Shown one piece after another: positions 1 through 7,106 of a DNA stretch of 18,159 nt. Each line of letters opens with the position of its first letter. Within the stretch, counting starts at the first letter, position 1. Where the stretch lies: NCBI GenBank assembly GCA_910585535.1, contig CAJUFK010000062.1:1-18159 (forward strand), written 5' to 3'. The notes beneath the pieces are model-generated. The model had not been told where the DNA came from, made no database searches, and saw only the letters and a list, made by a program, of their open reading frames with translations. The translations under genes and the position numbers were made by a program. Source of the DNA: an uncultured Angelakisella sp. (GTDB lineage: Bacteria; Bacillota; Clostridia; Oscillospirales; Ruminococcaceae).

Positions 1-1
1 G

Positions 2-1123
2 GTAGGCATGAAGCAGAAGGTGGAGATTTTGAAAGCCCTGGTCCGGGGGGCTAAGATCCTCATTTTGGATGAGCCTACCGCCGTTCTCACCAGCCAGGAA
101 ACCGCCGAACTCTTTAAGGAACTCATCCACTTTAAGGAGCAGGGGCACACCATCATCTTTATTTCCCACAAGCTGAAGGAGATCAAACAGATCACCGACC
201 GCATGACCATTATGCGGGGCGGAAAATCCATGGGGGTCTTTAACACCGCCGACGTTTCAGAGCAGGACATCTCCCGCCTTATGGTGGGCCGGGACGTGGT
301 GCTGAAGGTGGAAAAGGAAAAGGCCCAGCCCGCCGACACCGTTCTCAAGGTGGAGGACGTCCACTACGAGAACGAGTATGGCAAGAAGATGCTGAACGGG
401 GTCTCCTTTACCGTCCGCAAGGGGGAGATCCTGGGCATCGCCGGGGTGGAGGGCAACGGCCAGCGGGAACTGGTGAGTATGCTCTTCGATATGGTCCCAC
501 CCGACACTGGGGTTATCACGGTGGAGGGCCAGACCGTTACCGGCTCGGGCCAGCGGAAGATCCGGGATATGGGGGTCTCCCACATCCCCGAGGACCGGAT
601 GACCTATGGTGCGGCAGGCACCGCCTCTATTGAGGAGAACCTCATCTCCGACCGCTTTGAGAAGCCCACCTTCAACAAGGGGATCCTTTTTGATATGGGC
701 GCAATCCACAAGGAGAGCGACAAGCTCATCGAGGACTACCTCATCCTCTGCCGCAGCGGCAGACAGCAGGTGAAGATGCTTTCCGGCGGCAACATCCAGA
801 AGGTGGTGGTGGCCCGGGAGTTCTCCTGCGACCCCAAACTCATCATCGCCGACCAGCCCACCCGGGGCATCGATGTTGGCGCCACTGAATTTATCCGCAA
901 AAAGCTGGTGGAGCTGAGCCGGGCGGGAGCCGCTGTGCTTTTGGTCTCCGCCGACCTCAACGAGGTGATGGAGCTTTCCGACAGCCTCATGGTTTTCTGC
1001 GGCGGCGAGATCGTCGCTTACTTTGAAGACACCTCTGCCTTGACTGACGAGGAGATGGGCGAGTATATGCTCGGCCTGAAACGCCAGTCCCCCGAGGAGA
1101 TAAGGAGGGCTTTCCATGCATAA
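2..1123 (+). CDS. Nucleoside ABC transporter ATP-binding protein (NupO/YufO-like), 5'-partial
   Basis: Energises uptake of purine or other nucleosides through the two permeases that follow. The reading frame is open to the left edge, so the N-terminus, including the first Walker A, is missing; about 374 residues of a family usually near 510 remain. Visible are the tail of the first ATPase domain (GMKQKVEIL signature remnant, Walker B LILDEPTAVLT, switch His in FISHK) and a complete second domain with a degenerate Walker A (GVEGNGQRE), signature LSGGN and Walker B LIIADQPTRGIDVGA. Double-domain ATPases of this type serve RbsA-like sugar or BmpA/NupNOPQ nucleoside systems. The following permeases and two nucleoside hydrolases favour nucleosides; the exact substrate is inferred. 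It overlaps the next gene by 8 bases, with that gene's AAGGAGG site inside this reading frame. Confidence 0.9.
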   Translation, partial: VGMKQKVEILKALVRGAKILILDEPTAVLTSQETAELFKELIHFKEQGHTIIFISHKLKEIKQITDRMTIMRGGKSMGVFNTADVSEQDISRLMVGRDVVLKVEKEKAQPADTVLKVEDVHYENEYGKKMLNGVSFTVRKGEILGIAGVEGNGQRELVSMLFDMVPPDTGVITVEGQTVTGSGQRKIRDMGVSHIPEDRMTYGAAGTASIEENLISDRFEKPTFNKGILFDMGAIHKESDKLIEDYLILCRSGRQQVKMLSGGNIQKVVVAREFSCDPKLIIADQPTRGIDVGATEFIRKKLVELSRAGAAVLLVSADLNEVMELSDSLMVFCGGEIVAYFEDTSALTDEEMGEYMLGLKRQSPEEIRRAFHA

Positions 1124-2207
1124 AAACATGAAGTTTGAAATCGTCCGGGGCGCAGCTTCCATCCTCCTGGCCCTGGCTGTGGCGATGATCTTTATCTTCA
1201 TCATCAGCGATGTTCCCTTTGAGGCCCTGTACAATCTTATCATCGGCCCCTTTACCAAGGTCCGTTATCTGTGGCTCATTCTGGAGCGGATGATCCCCAT
1301 TATCTTTACCGGCCTTGGGGTTTGTGTCATGTTCCAGGCCAACCAGTTCAACCTGGCGGGAGAGGGAACCCTCTATTTCGGCGGTCTGGTGGCGGCAGCG
1401 GTGGCCATCTCCCTCCCTATGCCTCCGGTGCTGCATATCATCGTTGCAATCATTATCGCCTCTGCGGTAGCCGCTGCGGCCATGCTCATCCCCGCCCTTC
1501 TTAAAACCAAGCTGGGAGCCAGTGAGATGGTTTCCTCCCTTATGCTCAACTACATTCTCCTTCAGCTGGGGGTCTATATCCTCAACTGGCATATGGCGGA
1601 CCGGACCCAGGGGGCTACCATGTCCCACAAATTCCTGGATACCGCCCGGATCCCCGCCCTGGTGCCCAAAACCAACCTCAGCTACGGCATCATCATCGCC
1701 TTGGTGATGACCGTCCTGGTCTACCTGTTTATGTACCGCACCAAATGGGGCTACGCCATCCGCATGGTGGGCCAGAACGAAAGCTTTGCCAAATATTCCG
1801 GCATCAAGGTCGCCGCTACCATCGTTCTCTGCCAGGTCATTGGCGGGATGCTCTCCGGCATGGGAGGCGCGGTGGAGATCCTGGGATATTTTGACCGCTT
1901 TAAGTGGCGGCAGCTGCCCGGGTACGGCTGGGACGGTGTTACCATTGCTATCCTTGCCAAGAACAACCCTCTCTTTATTCCTCTGGCCGCCTTCTTCATG
2001 TCCTACCTAAAGCAGGGCTGTAATCTGATGCAGCTGAATACCGATGTTCCCGCCGAGATGCTCAGCATCATCCAGGCGGTGATCTTCCTGTTCTTCGCCG
2101 CCGAACAGTTCTTGAGCAAATACCGCCAGAAACTGGTGGTTAAAGGAGCCAAGGAGGAGTTGGCGGAGCAGAAGGCCGCAAGTGAGAAGAAAGGAGCTGA
2201 GGCGTAA
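1116..2207 (+). CDS. Nucleoside ABC transporter permease (NupP/YufP-like)
   Basis: Integral membrane permease of the branched-chain/ribose type (BPD_transp_2 fold), 363 residues, forming half of the translocation channel. About eight to ten hydrophobic segments are seen between residues 10 and 335, followed by a short charged cytoplasmic tail rich in Lys, Glu and Ala. Family-like signatures are GVCVMFQANQFNLAGEG near residues 68-84 and the cytoplasmic coupling stretch YAIRMVGQNESFAKYSGI near 211-228. The start is supported by AAGGAGG a few bases upstream inside the ATPase gene. It overlaps the second permease by one base (TAATG), a sign of tight translational coupling. The permease role is secure; nucleoside specificity is inferred from the operon. 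Confidence 0.9.
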   Translation: MHKNMKFEIVRGAASILLALAVAMIFIFIISDVPFEALYNLIIGPFTKVRYLWLILERMIPIIFTGLGVCVMFQANQFNLAGEGTLYFGGLVAAAVAISLPMPPVLHIIVAIIIASAVAAAAMLIPALLKTKLGASEMVSSLMLNYILLQLGVYILNWHMADRTQGATMSHKFLDTARIPALVPKTNLSYGIIIALVMTVLVYLFMYRTKWGYAIRMVGQNESFAKYSGIKVAATIVLCQVIGGMLSGMGGAVEILGYFDRFKWRQLPGYGWDGVTIAILAKNNPLFIPLAAFFMSYLKQGCNLMQLNTDVPAEMLSIIQAVIFLFFAAEQFLSKYRQKLVVKGAKEELAEQKAASEKKGAEA

Positions 2208-3139
2208 TGAAAATGCTGACCGATATTCTAAGCATTATTTTTACCGAAGCCTTTGCCTTTTCCATCTTCCGCATCACCACCCCCATCCTCTTCGCCGCCC
2301 TGGCGGCGGTGGTGGCTGACCGGGCCGGTGTGACCAACATCGGTCTGGAAGGCATCATGATGATCTCCGCCCTGACCGGCGTCATCTTCTCCGCCTGGAC
2401 CGAAAGCGCCTGGCTGGGCCTTCTGTGCGCCATCCTTCTGGGTGTGGCCACCGCCCTGATGATCGGCTTCTTCGCCCTGAAGCTGAAAACCGACATCATC
2501 CTAGCCGGTATCGCGGTGAATATGCTGGGCAACGGCGGCACCATCTTCTTCATGTACCTGGCCTCCGGGGACCGGGGCTACTCCGCCAATCTGGCCAGCA
2601 AGGTGATGCCCACGGTGAACATCCCCGGCCTCCAGAGCATCCCCATTCTGGGCGGGATCTTCTCCGGCCACAACATCCTCACCTACTTTGCCTTTCTCGC
2701 TGTGTTCCTGGTGTGGGTGCTGCTCTACAAGACCCCCATGGGCCTTCAGATCCGGGCGGTGGGGGAAAGCCCTAACGCCGCCGATTCCGTCGGCGTCAGC
2801 GTCAACCGCATTAAGTACATCGCCCTGGCCATCTCCGGGGGCCTGGCGGGACTGGGCGGAGCCTTTATGTCCATGGGCTATATGTCCAGCTTTAACACCA
2901 ACATGACCGCCGGCCGCGGCTTCATCGCCTTGGCCGCCGAGGCCATGGGCCGGGGGGAGCCCATTGGGACGATGCTCACCTCCCTGCTCTTCGGCTTCGC
3001 CGACGCCCTGGCCAACAATATGCAGAGCCTGGGCCTGCCCCAGGAGCTGGTGGCCTTGACCCCCTATGTCTTTACCATTGTGGGCCTGGCCCTCTACGCC
3101 GCCAGCACCCTGAAAAAGAATCGGAAGAAGCTGGAGTGA
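2207..3139 (+). CDS. Nucleoside ABC transporter permease (NupQ/YufQ-like)
   Basis: Second permease of the importer, 310 residues, with about eight to nine hydrophobic segments. Diagnostic features are the N-terminal ITTPILFAALAAVVADRAG and NIGLEGIMM stretch (about residues 23-54), typical of the shorter YufQ-type permease, and the coupling loop GLQIRAVGESPNAADSVGV near residues 180-198 that would dock on the ATPase. The start codon overlaps the stop of the preceding permease, and the ribosome binding site (AAAGGAG) lies inside that gene. The paired long and short permeases plus a double-domain ATPase match the composition of known bacterial nucleoside importers. A hairpin follows the stop codon, after which the operon appears to continue. 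Confidence 0.9.
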   Translation: MKMLTDILSIIFTEAFAFSIFRITTPILFAALAAVVADRAGVTNIGLEGIMMISALTGVIFSAWTESAWLGLLCAILLGVATALMIGFFALKLKTDIILAGIAVNMLGNGGTIFFMYLASGDRGYSANLASKVMPTVNIPGLQSIPILGGIFSGHNILTYFAFLAVFLVWVLLYKTPMGLQIRAVGESPNAADSVGVSVNRIKYIALAISGGLAGLGGAFMSMGYMSSFNTNMTAGRGFIALAAEAMGRGEPIGTMLTSLLFGFADALANNMQSLGLPQELVALTPYVFTIVGLALYAASTLKKNRKKLE

Positions 3140-3175
3140 TACCCCAGCCTCTCCCCTGCCCTTCCCTGTAATCCC

Positions 3176-3205
3176 GGGCCCGTCCTCCCTGTGCTGGGCG
3201 GGCCC
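3176..3205 (+). terminator. GC-rich hairpin between permease and Imm51-like gene (possible partial terminator)
   Basis: GGGCCCG at 3176-3182 pairs with CGGGCCC at 3199-3205, and CC/GG pairs can extend the stem past a bulged T. It is followed by CTCTTTGT, only weakly T-rich. It could lower transcription between the transporter genes and the hydrolase genes or protect the upstream mRNA end. The poor T tract makes a full terminator doubtful. Confidence 0.4.
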
Positions 3206-3227
3206 CTCTTTGTAGAAGGAGCGTTTC

Positions 3228-3569
3228 ATGGACTTTGAAAAGAAGATCGCCCCGTTTTTCTGGGTGGAGCATGACACCAGCTGTTCGGTCTGCCTCACGG
3301 TGGGGGAATACCTCCAGGAGGTCTTTGACACCCGGGCTGAGGAGGGCTTTGAAGGCAACGGCTATGACTGGGAGAGCCTGGCCCGGGTCTTTCTCACCCA
3401 ACAGCGCCCCCGCCTGGAGACGGAGATTGGCTTTGACTCGGAAGGAAGTATGTTCTGCGCCTATTCCAAAAACCGGGAGGCTCTGGAGGAGTTCATCCTC
3501 TCCTTCAAGGCCGCCTGCGAGGACCGGCCCTTGATCCTGGAGCTGTTCCGGCAGGCCGAGCTGGACTAA
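3228..3569 (+). CDS. Imm51-like small protein
   Basis: Soluble acidic protein of 113 residues with no signal peptide or membrane segment. The stretches GNGYDWESLARVFL (about 43-56) and FDSEGSMFCAYSKN (about 69-82) resemble from memory the Imm51 immunity-protein family, whose members are predicted to neutralise toxins of polymorphic-toxin or contact-dependent systems. No toxin gene is visible nearby. It sits 88 bases after the second permease and 21 bases before a nucleoside hydrolase on the same strand, so it seems to be part of the nucleoside operon. The start is well supported by AAGGAG seven bases upstream. Imm51 homologues also occur as stand-alone genes, so an immunity role is not shown. 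The coding call is secure; the family call is moderate. Confidence 0.75.
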   Translation: MDFEKKIAPFFWVEHDTSCSVCLTVGEYLQEVFDTRAEEGFEGNGYDWESLARVFLTQQRPRLETEIGFDSEGSMFCAYSKNREALEEFILSFKAACEDRPLILELFRQAELD

Positions 3570-3590
3570 TAGAAAGAAAGGAATCGTAAC

Positions 3591-4535
3591 ATGACAAGAC
3601 CCATCCCCGTCATCCTGGACGGCGACCCCGGCCACGATGACGCTATCGCCTGGGTGCTGGCCAAAGCCAGCCCTCAGCTGAAAATTCTGGCTGTCACCTC
3701 TGTATGCGGCAACCAGACCATTGAAAAGACCACCTACAACGCCCAGCGGATCATGGCCCTCATCGGGCTGGACGTCCCCGTGGCCAAGGGGGATCCCCGG
3801 CCCCTTATTGCCGAGCCCATTATCGCCCCTGTGGTCCACGGGCAATCCGGTCTGGACGGCCCTCCCCTGCCCGAACCCAAAACGGAACTCAGCCCCCTTT
3901 CCGCCGTGGAACTGATGGCCCAGACCATCGCCGAGAGCGAGGACCCGGTGACCCTCATCCCCACCGGCCCTCTGACCAACGTGGCCAAGCTGCTGCTGGC
4001 CCACCCCGATCTGAAACAGAAGATTGCCCGGATTTCCCTGATGGGGGGCGGCATCAAAATGGGTAACTGGACCCCTGCCGCCGAGTTCAACATCCTGGTG
4101 GATCCCCATGCCGCCCGGCTGGTCTTTCAGTCCGGCATCCCCATTACCATGGCCGGACTGGACGTCACCGAGAAGGCTCTGGTCTGCCCCGAGGACTTCC
4201 GGCGCATCCGGGAGGTGGGCAACCATGTTGCGGTGACGGTGGCCGACTGGCTGGAGTTCTTCTACCAGTTCCACAAGACCATGGACTACCCCGGCGCCCC
4301 CATCCACGACGCCGTGGCGGTGGCGGCCCTGGTGAAGCCGGAGATCCTGACCATGCGGGAGATGTACGTGGACGTGGAGGTCTCCGGTGACTACTGCACA
4401 GGCTGCACCGTGGGGGACTGGTTTGGCACCAGCGGCCACCGGCCCAACGCCACCGTCCTGCTGGACATCGACCGGGAAGCCTTTGTGGACCTGTTGCTGG
4501 AAGCGGTAAAGACCTATGGGGAGGAACCGAAATGA
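3591..4535 (+). CDS. Inosine-uridine preferring nucleoside hydrolase family protein (first copy)
   Basis: Hydrolyses the N-glycosidic bond of ribonucleosides to free base and ribose, probably in the cytoplasm. The protein has 314 residues, normal for the family. The calcium-binding N-terminal motif DGDPGHDD is at residues 10-17, PTGPLTNVAKLL is the phosphate-site-like family motif, MGGG and AEFNILVDPHAA form the substrate pocket, and IHDAVAV near the C-terminus carries the late conserved Asp. The start follows AAAGGAA eight bases upstream. Its stop overlaps the start of a second hydrolase by four bases (ATGA), so the two are co-translated. Purine versus pyrimidine preference cannot be read from the sequence. 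Confidence 0.92.
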   Translation: MTRPIPVILDGDPGHDDAIAWVLAKASPQLKILAVTSVCGNQTIEKTTYNAQRIMALIGLDVPVAKGDPRPLIAEPIIAPVVHGQSGLDGPPLPEPKTELSPLSAVELMAQTIAESEDPVTLIPTGPLTNVAKLLLAHPDLKQKIARISLMGGGIKMGNWTPAAEFNILVDPHAARLVFQSGIPITMAGLDVTEKALVCPEDFRRIREVGNHVAVTVADWLEFFYQFHKTMDYPGAPIHDAVAVAALVKPEILTMREMYVDVEVSGDYCTGCTVGDWFGTSGHRPNATVLLDIDREAFVDLLLEAVKTYGEEPK

Positions 4536-5458
4536 GCGAAAAGAAGATCCCTGTCATCATCGACTGCGACCCCGGCTGTGACGACACCGCCGCCCTTCTG
4601 CTGGCCTTCCGGTGCCCGGAGCTGGACATTCGGGGGATCACCACCGTGTCCGGTAATGTCTCCCTGGAAAAGACCACCTATAACGCCCTTCGGGTCACCG
4701 AGGCCATCGGTTCCGACGTTCGGGTCTGTCCCGGGGCTGACCGGCCCATGTTCCGGGAACCGGTGTACGCCCCCCATGTCCACGGGGAGGACGGACTGCT
4801 GGGCATCGGCCTGCCTGCCCCCCAAAAGAAGGCCTCCTTCTACAAGGCCTGGGACTTCATCTATGAGGAAGCGGTGGCCCAAAAGGGGGAACTTCAGATC
4901 ATCGCTGTGGGCCCCCTGACCAACCTGGGCATTGCCCTGGCCGCCAATCAGGACCTGGCTGGGATGATAAAGCGGATCGTCATTATGGGCGGGGCCGCCG
5001 CCGGCGGGAATGTCACCCCCTGCGCCGAGTTCAATATCTATGTGGATCCGGAAGCTGCCGACCTGGTGATGCGCTCCGGCATCCCCCTTTGCGTCTGCGG
5101 CCTGGACGTGACGCTGAAGGCCTATCTCACGGCGGAGGAGATCGCCGGAATCAAGGCCCTGGGAACCCCCCAGGCGGAGCTTTTCGGGGCAGTGACCGAG
5201 CAGAACTGTGAAAAGATTTTCTGCCCCGAGGGAGCGCCCCTTCACGATCCGGCGGCGGTGCTGTTTGCCGCGGACGAGAGCCTATTCACCAGCCAACGGT
5301 GCTGGATGCGGGTGGAGACCACCGGGAGCATCACCCGGGGAAAGACAGTGACCGACTGTTACTCCGACGCACAAAAGGAGGCCAACGTGGACTTGGTCCT
5401 GGATGTGGACCGGGAGCGGTTCGCCGCAAAGGTGCGGGAGATCATGGAGCGGTACTGA
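4532..5458 (+). CDS. Inosine-uridine preferring nucleoside hydrolase family protein (second copy)
   Basis: A diverged paralogue of the preceding gene, 308 residues, with the same fold markers: DCDPGCDD at residues 11-18, VGPLTNLGIAL, IMGG, AEFNIYVDPEAADL and LHDPAAVLFA. The variable pocket loops differ (HGEDGLLGIGLP here, HGQSGLDGPPLP in the first copy), suggesting that the two enzymes divide substrates between them, which is inference. The ribosome binding site GGGGAGG lies inside the end of the first hydrolase gene, and the ATG shares bases with its stop codon. A strong hairpin terminator begins about 40 bases after the stop, making this the last gene of the nucleoside operon. Confidence 0.92.
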   Translation: MSEKKIPVIIDCDPGCDDTAALLLAFRCPELDIRGITTVSGNVSLEKTTYNALRVTEAIGSDVRVCPGADRPMFREPVYAPHVHGEDGLLGIGLPAPQKKASFYKAWDFIYEEAVAQKGELQIIAVGPLTNLGIALAANQDLAGMIKRIVIMGGAAAGGNVTPCAEFNIYVDPEAADLVMRSGIPLCVCGLDVTLKAYLTAEEIAGIKALGTPQAELFGAVTEQNCEKIFCPEGAPLHDPAAVLFAADESLFTSQRCWMRVETTGSITRGKTVTDCYSDAQKEANVDLVLDVDRERFAAKVREIMERY

Positions 5459-5496
5459 CAGCTACTGCCCACCGCTAAAAGCGGTGAAAGAAACGG

Positions 5497-5530
5497 AAAA
5501 GGGAGAGGACCATTCAGCCTCTCCCTTTTT
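5497..5530 (+). terminator. Rho-independent terminator of the nucleoside operon
   Basis: A perfect 12-bp stem: AAAAGGGAGAGG at 5497-5508 pairs with CCTCTCCCTTTT at 5518-5529, with a 9-base loop and a T run at the 3' end. The A run on the left arm means it can also stop the minus-strand PRD-like gene that ends at 5554. Confidence 0.9.
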
Positions 5531-5553
5531 ACTTGTCGTTTTCCGGAACTGCG

Positions 5554-5928
5554 TCAGCCGTAGGACAGCAGGGAGGAAAGATACATCTTCAGATACTCTT
5601 CCTCGCTGATGGGAAACCGGTTGCCGGTGATCCGGCAAAAATCCTTCACCATCTGGTCCACAATGCCGCTACCTCCAAAGCTGCGGATCTGCCCGGCGGT
5701 ATCGGCCTGCATCAGGGAGACAGGCTCCCCCCGGTCCATGCGGCGGAAGGTCTCGGTGAGATGGCTGATAAACATATTGGCTTGGCTGGAAGAAAGGGAG
5801 ACGCCGTACTCCCCCTCCAAAAGATCCAGCAGGACGATAATGTCCCGCCGGCCCTTGGGGGTCAGCTTTTGTACCTGGGTCAAATCGTCCAGCTTCTGAA
5901 TGATCTCCGGATCCAAAGTATGACGCAT
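5554..5928 (-). CDS. Single PRD-like domain protein
   Basis: Soluble alpha-helical protein of 124 residues. The middle (ISHLTETFRRMDRGEPV, about residues 54-70) resembles the core of a PTS regulation domain with its conserved His, and ISEEEYLKMYLSSLL near the end resembles the last PRD helix, although the usual second His there is absent. There is no CAT RNA-binding domain or HTH, so it is not a classical LicT/BglG antiterminator. Free-standing PRD proteins of about 110 residues are known in Firmicutes (the EF_0829/AHA_3910 type). The frame is open further upstream, but the ATG at 5928 is chosen because AAGGTGAGG lies just before it and a near-consensus promoter lies about 75 bases upstream. 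It is not cotranscribed with any neighbour. Function unknown; the PRD call is tentative. Confidence 0.7.
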   Translation of the reverse strand: MRHTLDPEIIQKLDDLTQVQKLTPKGRRDIIVLLDLLEGEYGVSLSSSQANMFISHLTETFRRMDRGEPVSLMQADTAGQIRSFGGSGIVDQMVKDFCRITGNRFPISEEEYLKMYLSSLLSYG

Positions 5929-6003
5929 ACGATCCTCACCTTTCCATAACTGACCACCGCAAAATCGGTTTGGCTGACAGCTTGAAAACACTTCCCTGCA
6001 TAT

Positions 6004-6032
6004 ATATTAAAAAAAAATTCCTTGCTTGTCAA
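6004..6032 (-). promoter_or_regulatory. Sigma-A type promoter of the PRD-like gene
   Basis: On the minus strand TTGACA (6032-6027), a 17-base spacer and TAATAT (6009-6004). The -35 is perfect and the -10 differs from consensus at one position. The spacer ends in a run of eight T, next to the first T of the -10. Its -35 lies three bases from the -35 of the divergent promoter serving the pseudouridine synthase. Confidence 0.8.
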
Positions 6033-6035
6033 CGA

Positions 6036-6064
6036 TTGAACAGGGCCCTTTTCTATGGTAAAAT
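6036..6064 (+). promoter_or_regulatory. Promoter of the pseudouridine synthase-glucokinase operon
   Basis: TTGAAC (6036-6041), 17-base spacer, TAAAAT (6059-6064). The expected transcription start is near 6071, giving a leader of about 64 bases before the ATG at 6135. Confidence 0.65.
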
Positions 6065-6134
6065 AGGAACAGCGGCCCATTCCCTTTTGTTTTCGCCGCT
6101 TTTTACAGAATTTAGGCGTTTTGAGAGGAAGAAG

Positions 6135-7091
6135 ATGATGCGAAGGATACGCTACATAGTCCCTCCGGAGCGCCGGGGCTGGTCGGTAGAACAGTTTTTG
6201 CGCCATGAGGGCTTTTCCGGGCGGATGCTCACTGCCCTGCGGAAGCTTCCCCTGGGACTTCTTCTGGACGGGGAGCATATCCGCACGGTGGATCCCCTCT
6301 CCCCCGGCCAGGTGCTGGAGGTAAACCTGCCGGAAGAGGAAAAGCGGATGCCCCCCTGTGACATCCCCGTGCCGATCCTCTACGAGGACGAGGACGTAAT
6401 CCTCTACAACAAACCCGCCGGGATGCCCTGCCATCAGTCGGGCGGACACATCTATGGCACCCTCTCCTCGGTGTACGCCGCACATTGCGCCAAAACCGGG
6501 ACGGTAACCCCCTTCCGGGCCATCAACCGTTTGGATATGGATACTACCGGGGCGGTGGTGGCCGCCAAAAACCAGTTCGCCGCCGGAAAGCTGTGGAAGG
6601 CGGTCCGCAAACGGTACTTTGCCCTGGCGGAGGGAGAACTGCCCTTCCCACAGGGGCTCATCGACCTGCCTATCCTCCGGGAACAGCCTTTGGAGATGCG
6701 CCGGATCGTGGACCCCGACGGCCAGGAGGCCAAAACCGAGTTTCACCTTCTGGCCCAGGGGGATGGGATCTCCCTTGTGGGACTGGTCCTGCATACCGGA
6801 CGGACCCACCAGATCCGGGTCCATTTCTCCCACCTGGGGCGGCCCCTCCTGGGGGACCTCTTTTACGGCGGCAGGGAGGAACCGGGACTCTCCCGACAGG
6901 CCCTCCATTGCGGCTGGGTATCCTTTCCCAACGTCCTTACAGGGGAGGAGACAGCGGTCACCGCTCCCCTTCCCCAGGATCTTCTAACGGTAATGGAGCG
7001 CCACGGCATCCGGTGGCAGGAAAAATGGCTGGCATTTCCCCCGGCGAAAGACCCTTCAAAGCTTCCCCTCTTGCTGAGGGCGACACAGTAG
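6135..7091 (+). CDS. RluA-family pseudouridine synthase
   Basis: Converts specific uridines in rRNA or tRNA to pseudouridine; the target cannot be told from sequence. The protein has 318 residues. Residues about 15-65 look like an S4-type RNA-binding domain. The catalytic core has YNKPAGMPCHQS (about 91-102) and the active-site motif NRLDMDTTG (131-139), with D134 as the expected nucleophile; most relatives have His rather than Asn in the first position. GRTHQIRVH follows further on. An upstream ATG at 5970 would overlap the promoter region, so the ATG at 6135, preceded by GAGAGGAAGAAG, is chosen. The glucokinase gene follows after 15 bases and is probably in the same operon. Confidence 0.88.
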   Translation: MMRRIRYIVPPERRGWSVEQFLRHEGFSGRMLTALRKLPLGLLLDGEHIRTVDPLSPGQVLEVNLPEEEKRMPPCDIPVPILYEDEDVILYNKPAGMPCHQSGGHIYGTLSSVYAAHCAKTGTVTPFRAINRLDMDTTGAVVAAKNQFAAGKLWKAVRKRYFALAEGELPFPQGLIDLPILREQPLEMRRIVDPDGQEAKTEFHLLAQGDGISLVGLVLHTGRTHQIRVHFSHLGRPLLGDLFYGGREEPGLSRQALHCGWVSFPNVLTGEETAVTAPLPQDLLTVMERHGIRWQEKWLAFPPAKDPSKLPLLLRATQ

Positions 7092-7106
7092 AAGGAGGTT
7101 CATCCT

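Noticed and set aside
6026..6031. Plus-strand TTGTCA as -35 of the pseudouridine synthase operon
   Set aside because: It lies 27 bases from the TAAAAT -10; it is really the reverse of the minus-strand TTGACA. TTGAAC at 6036-6041 has the right spacing.
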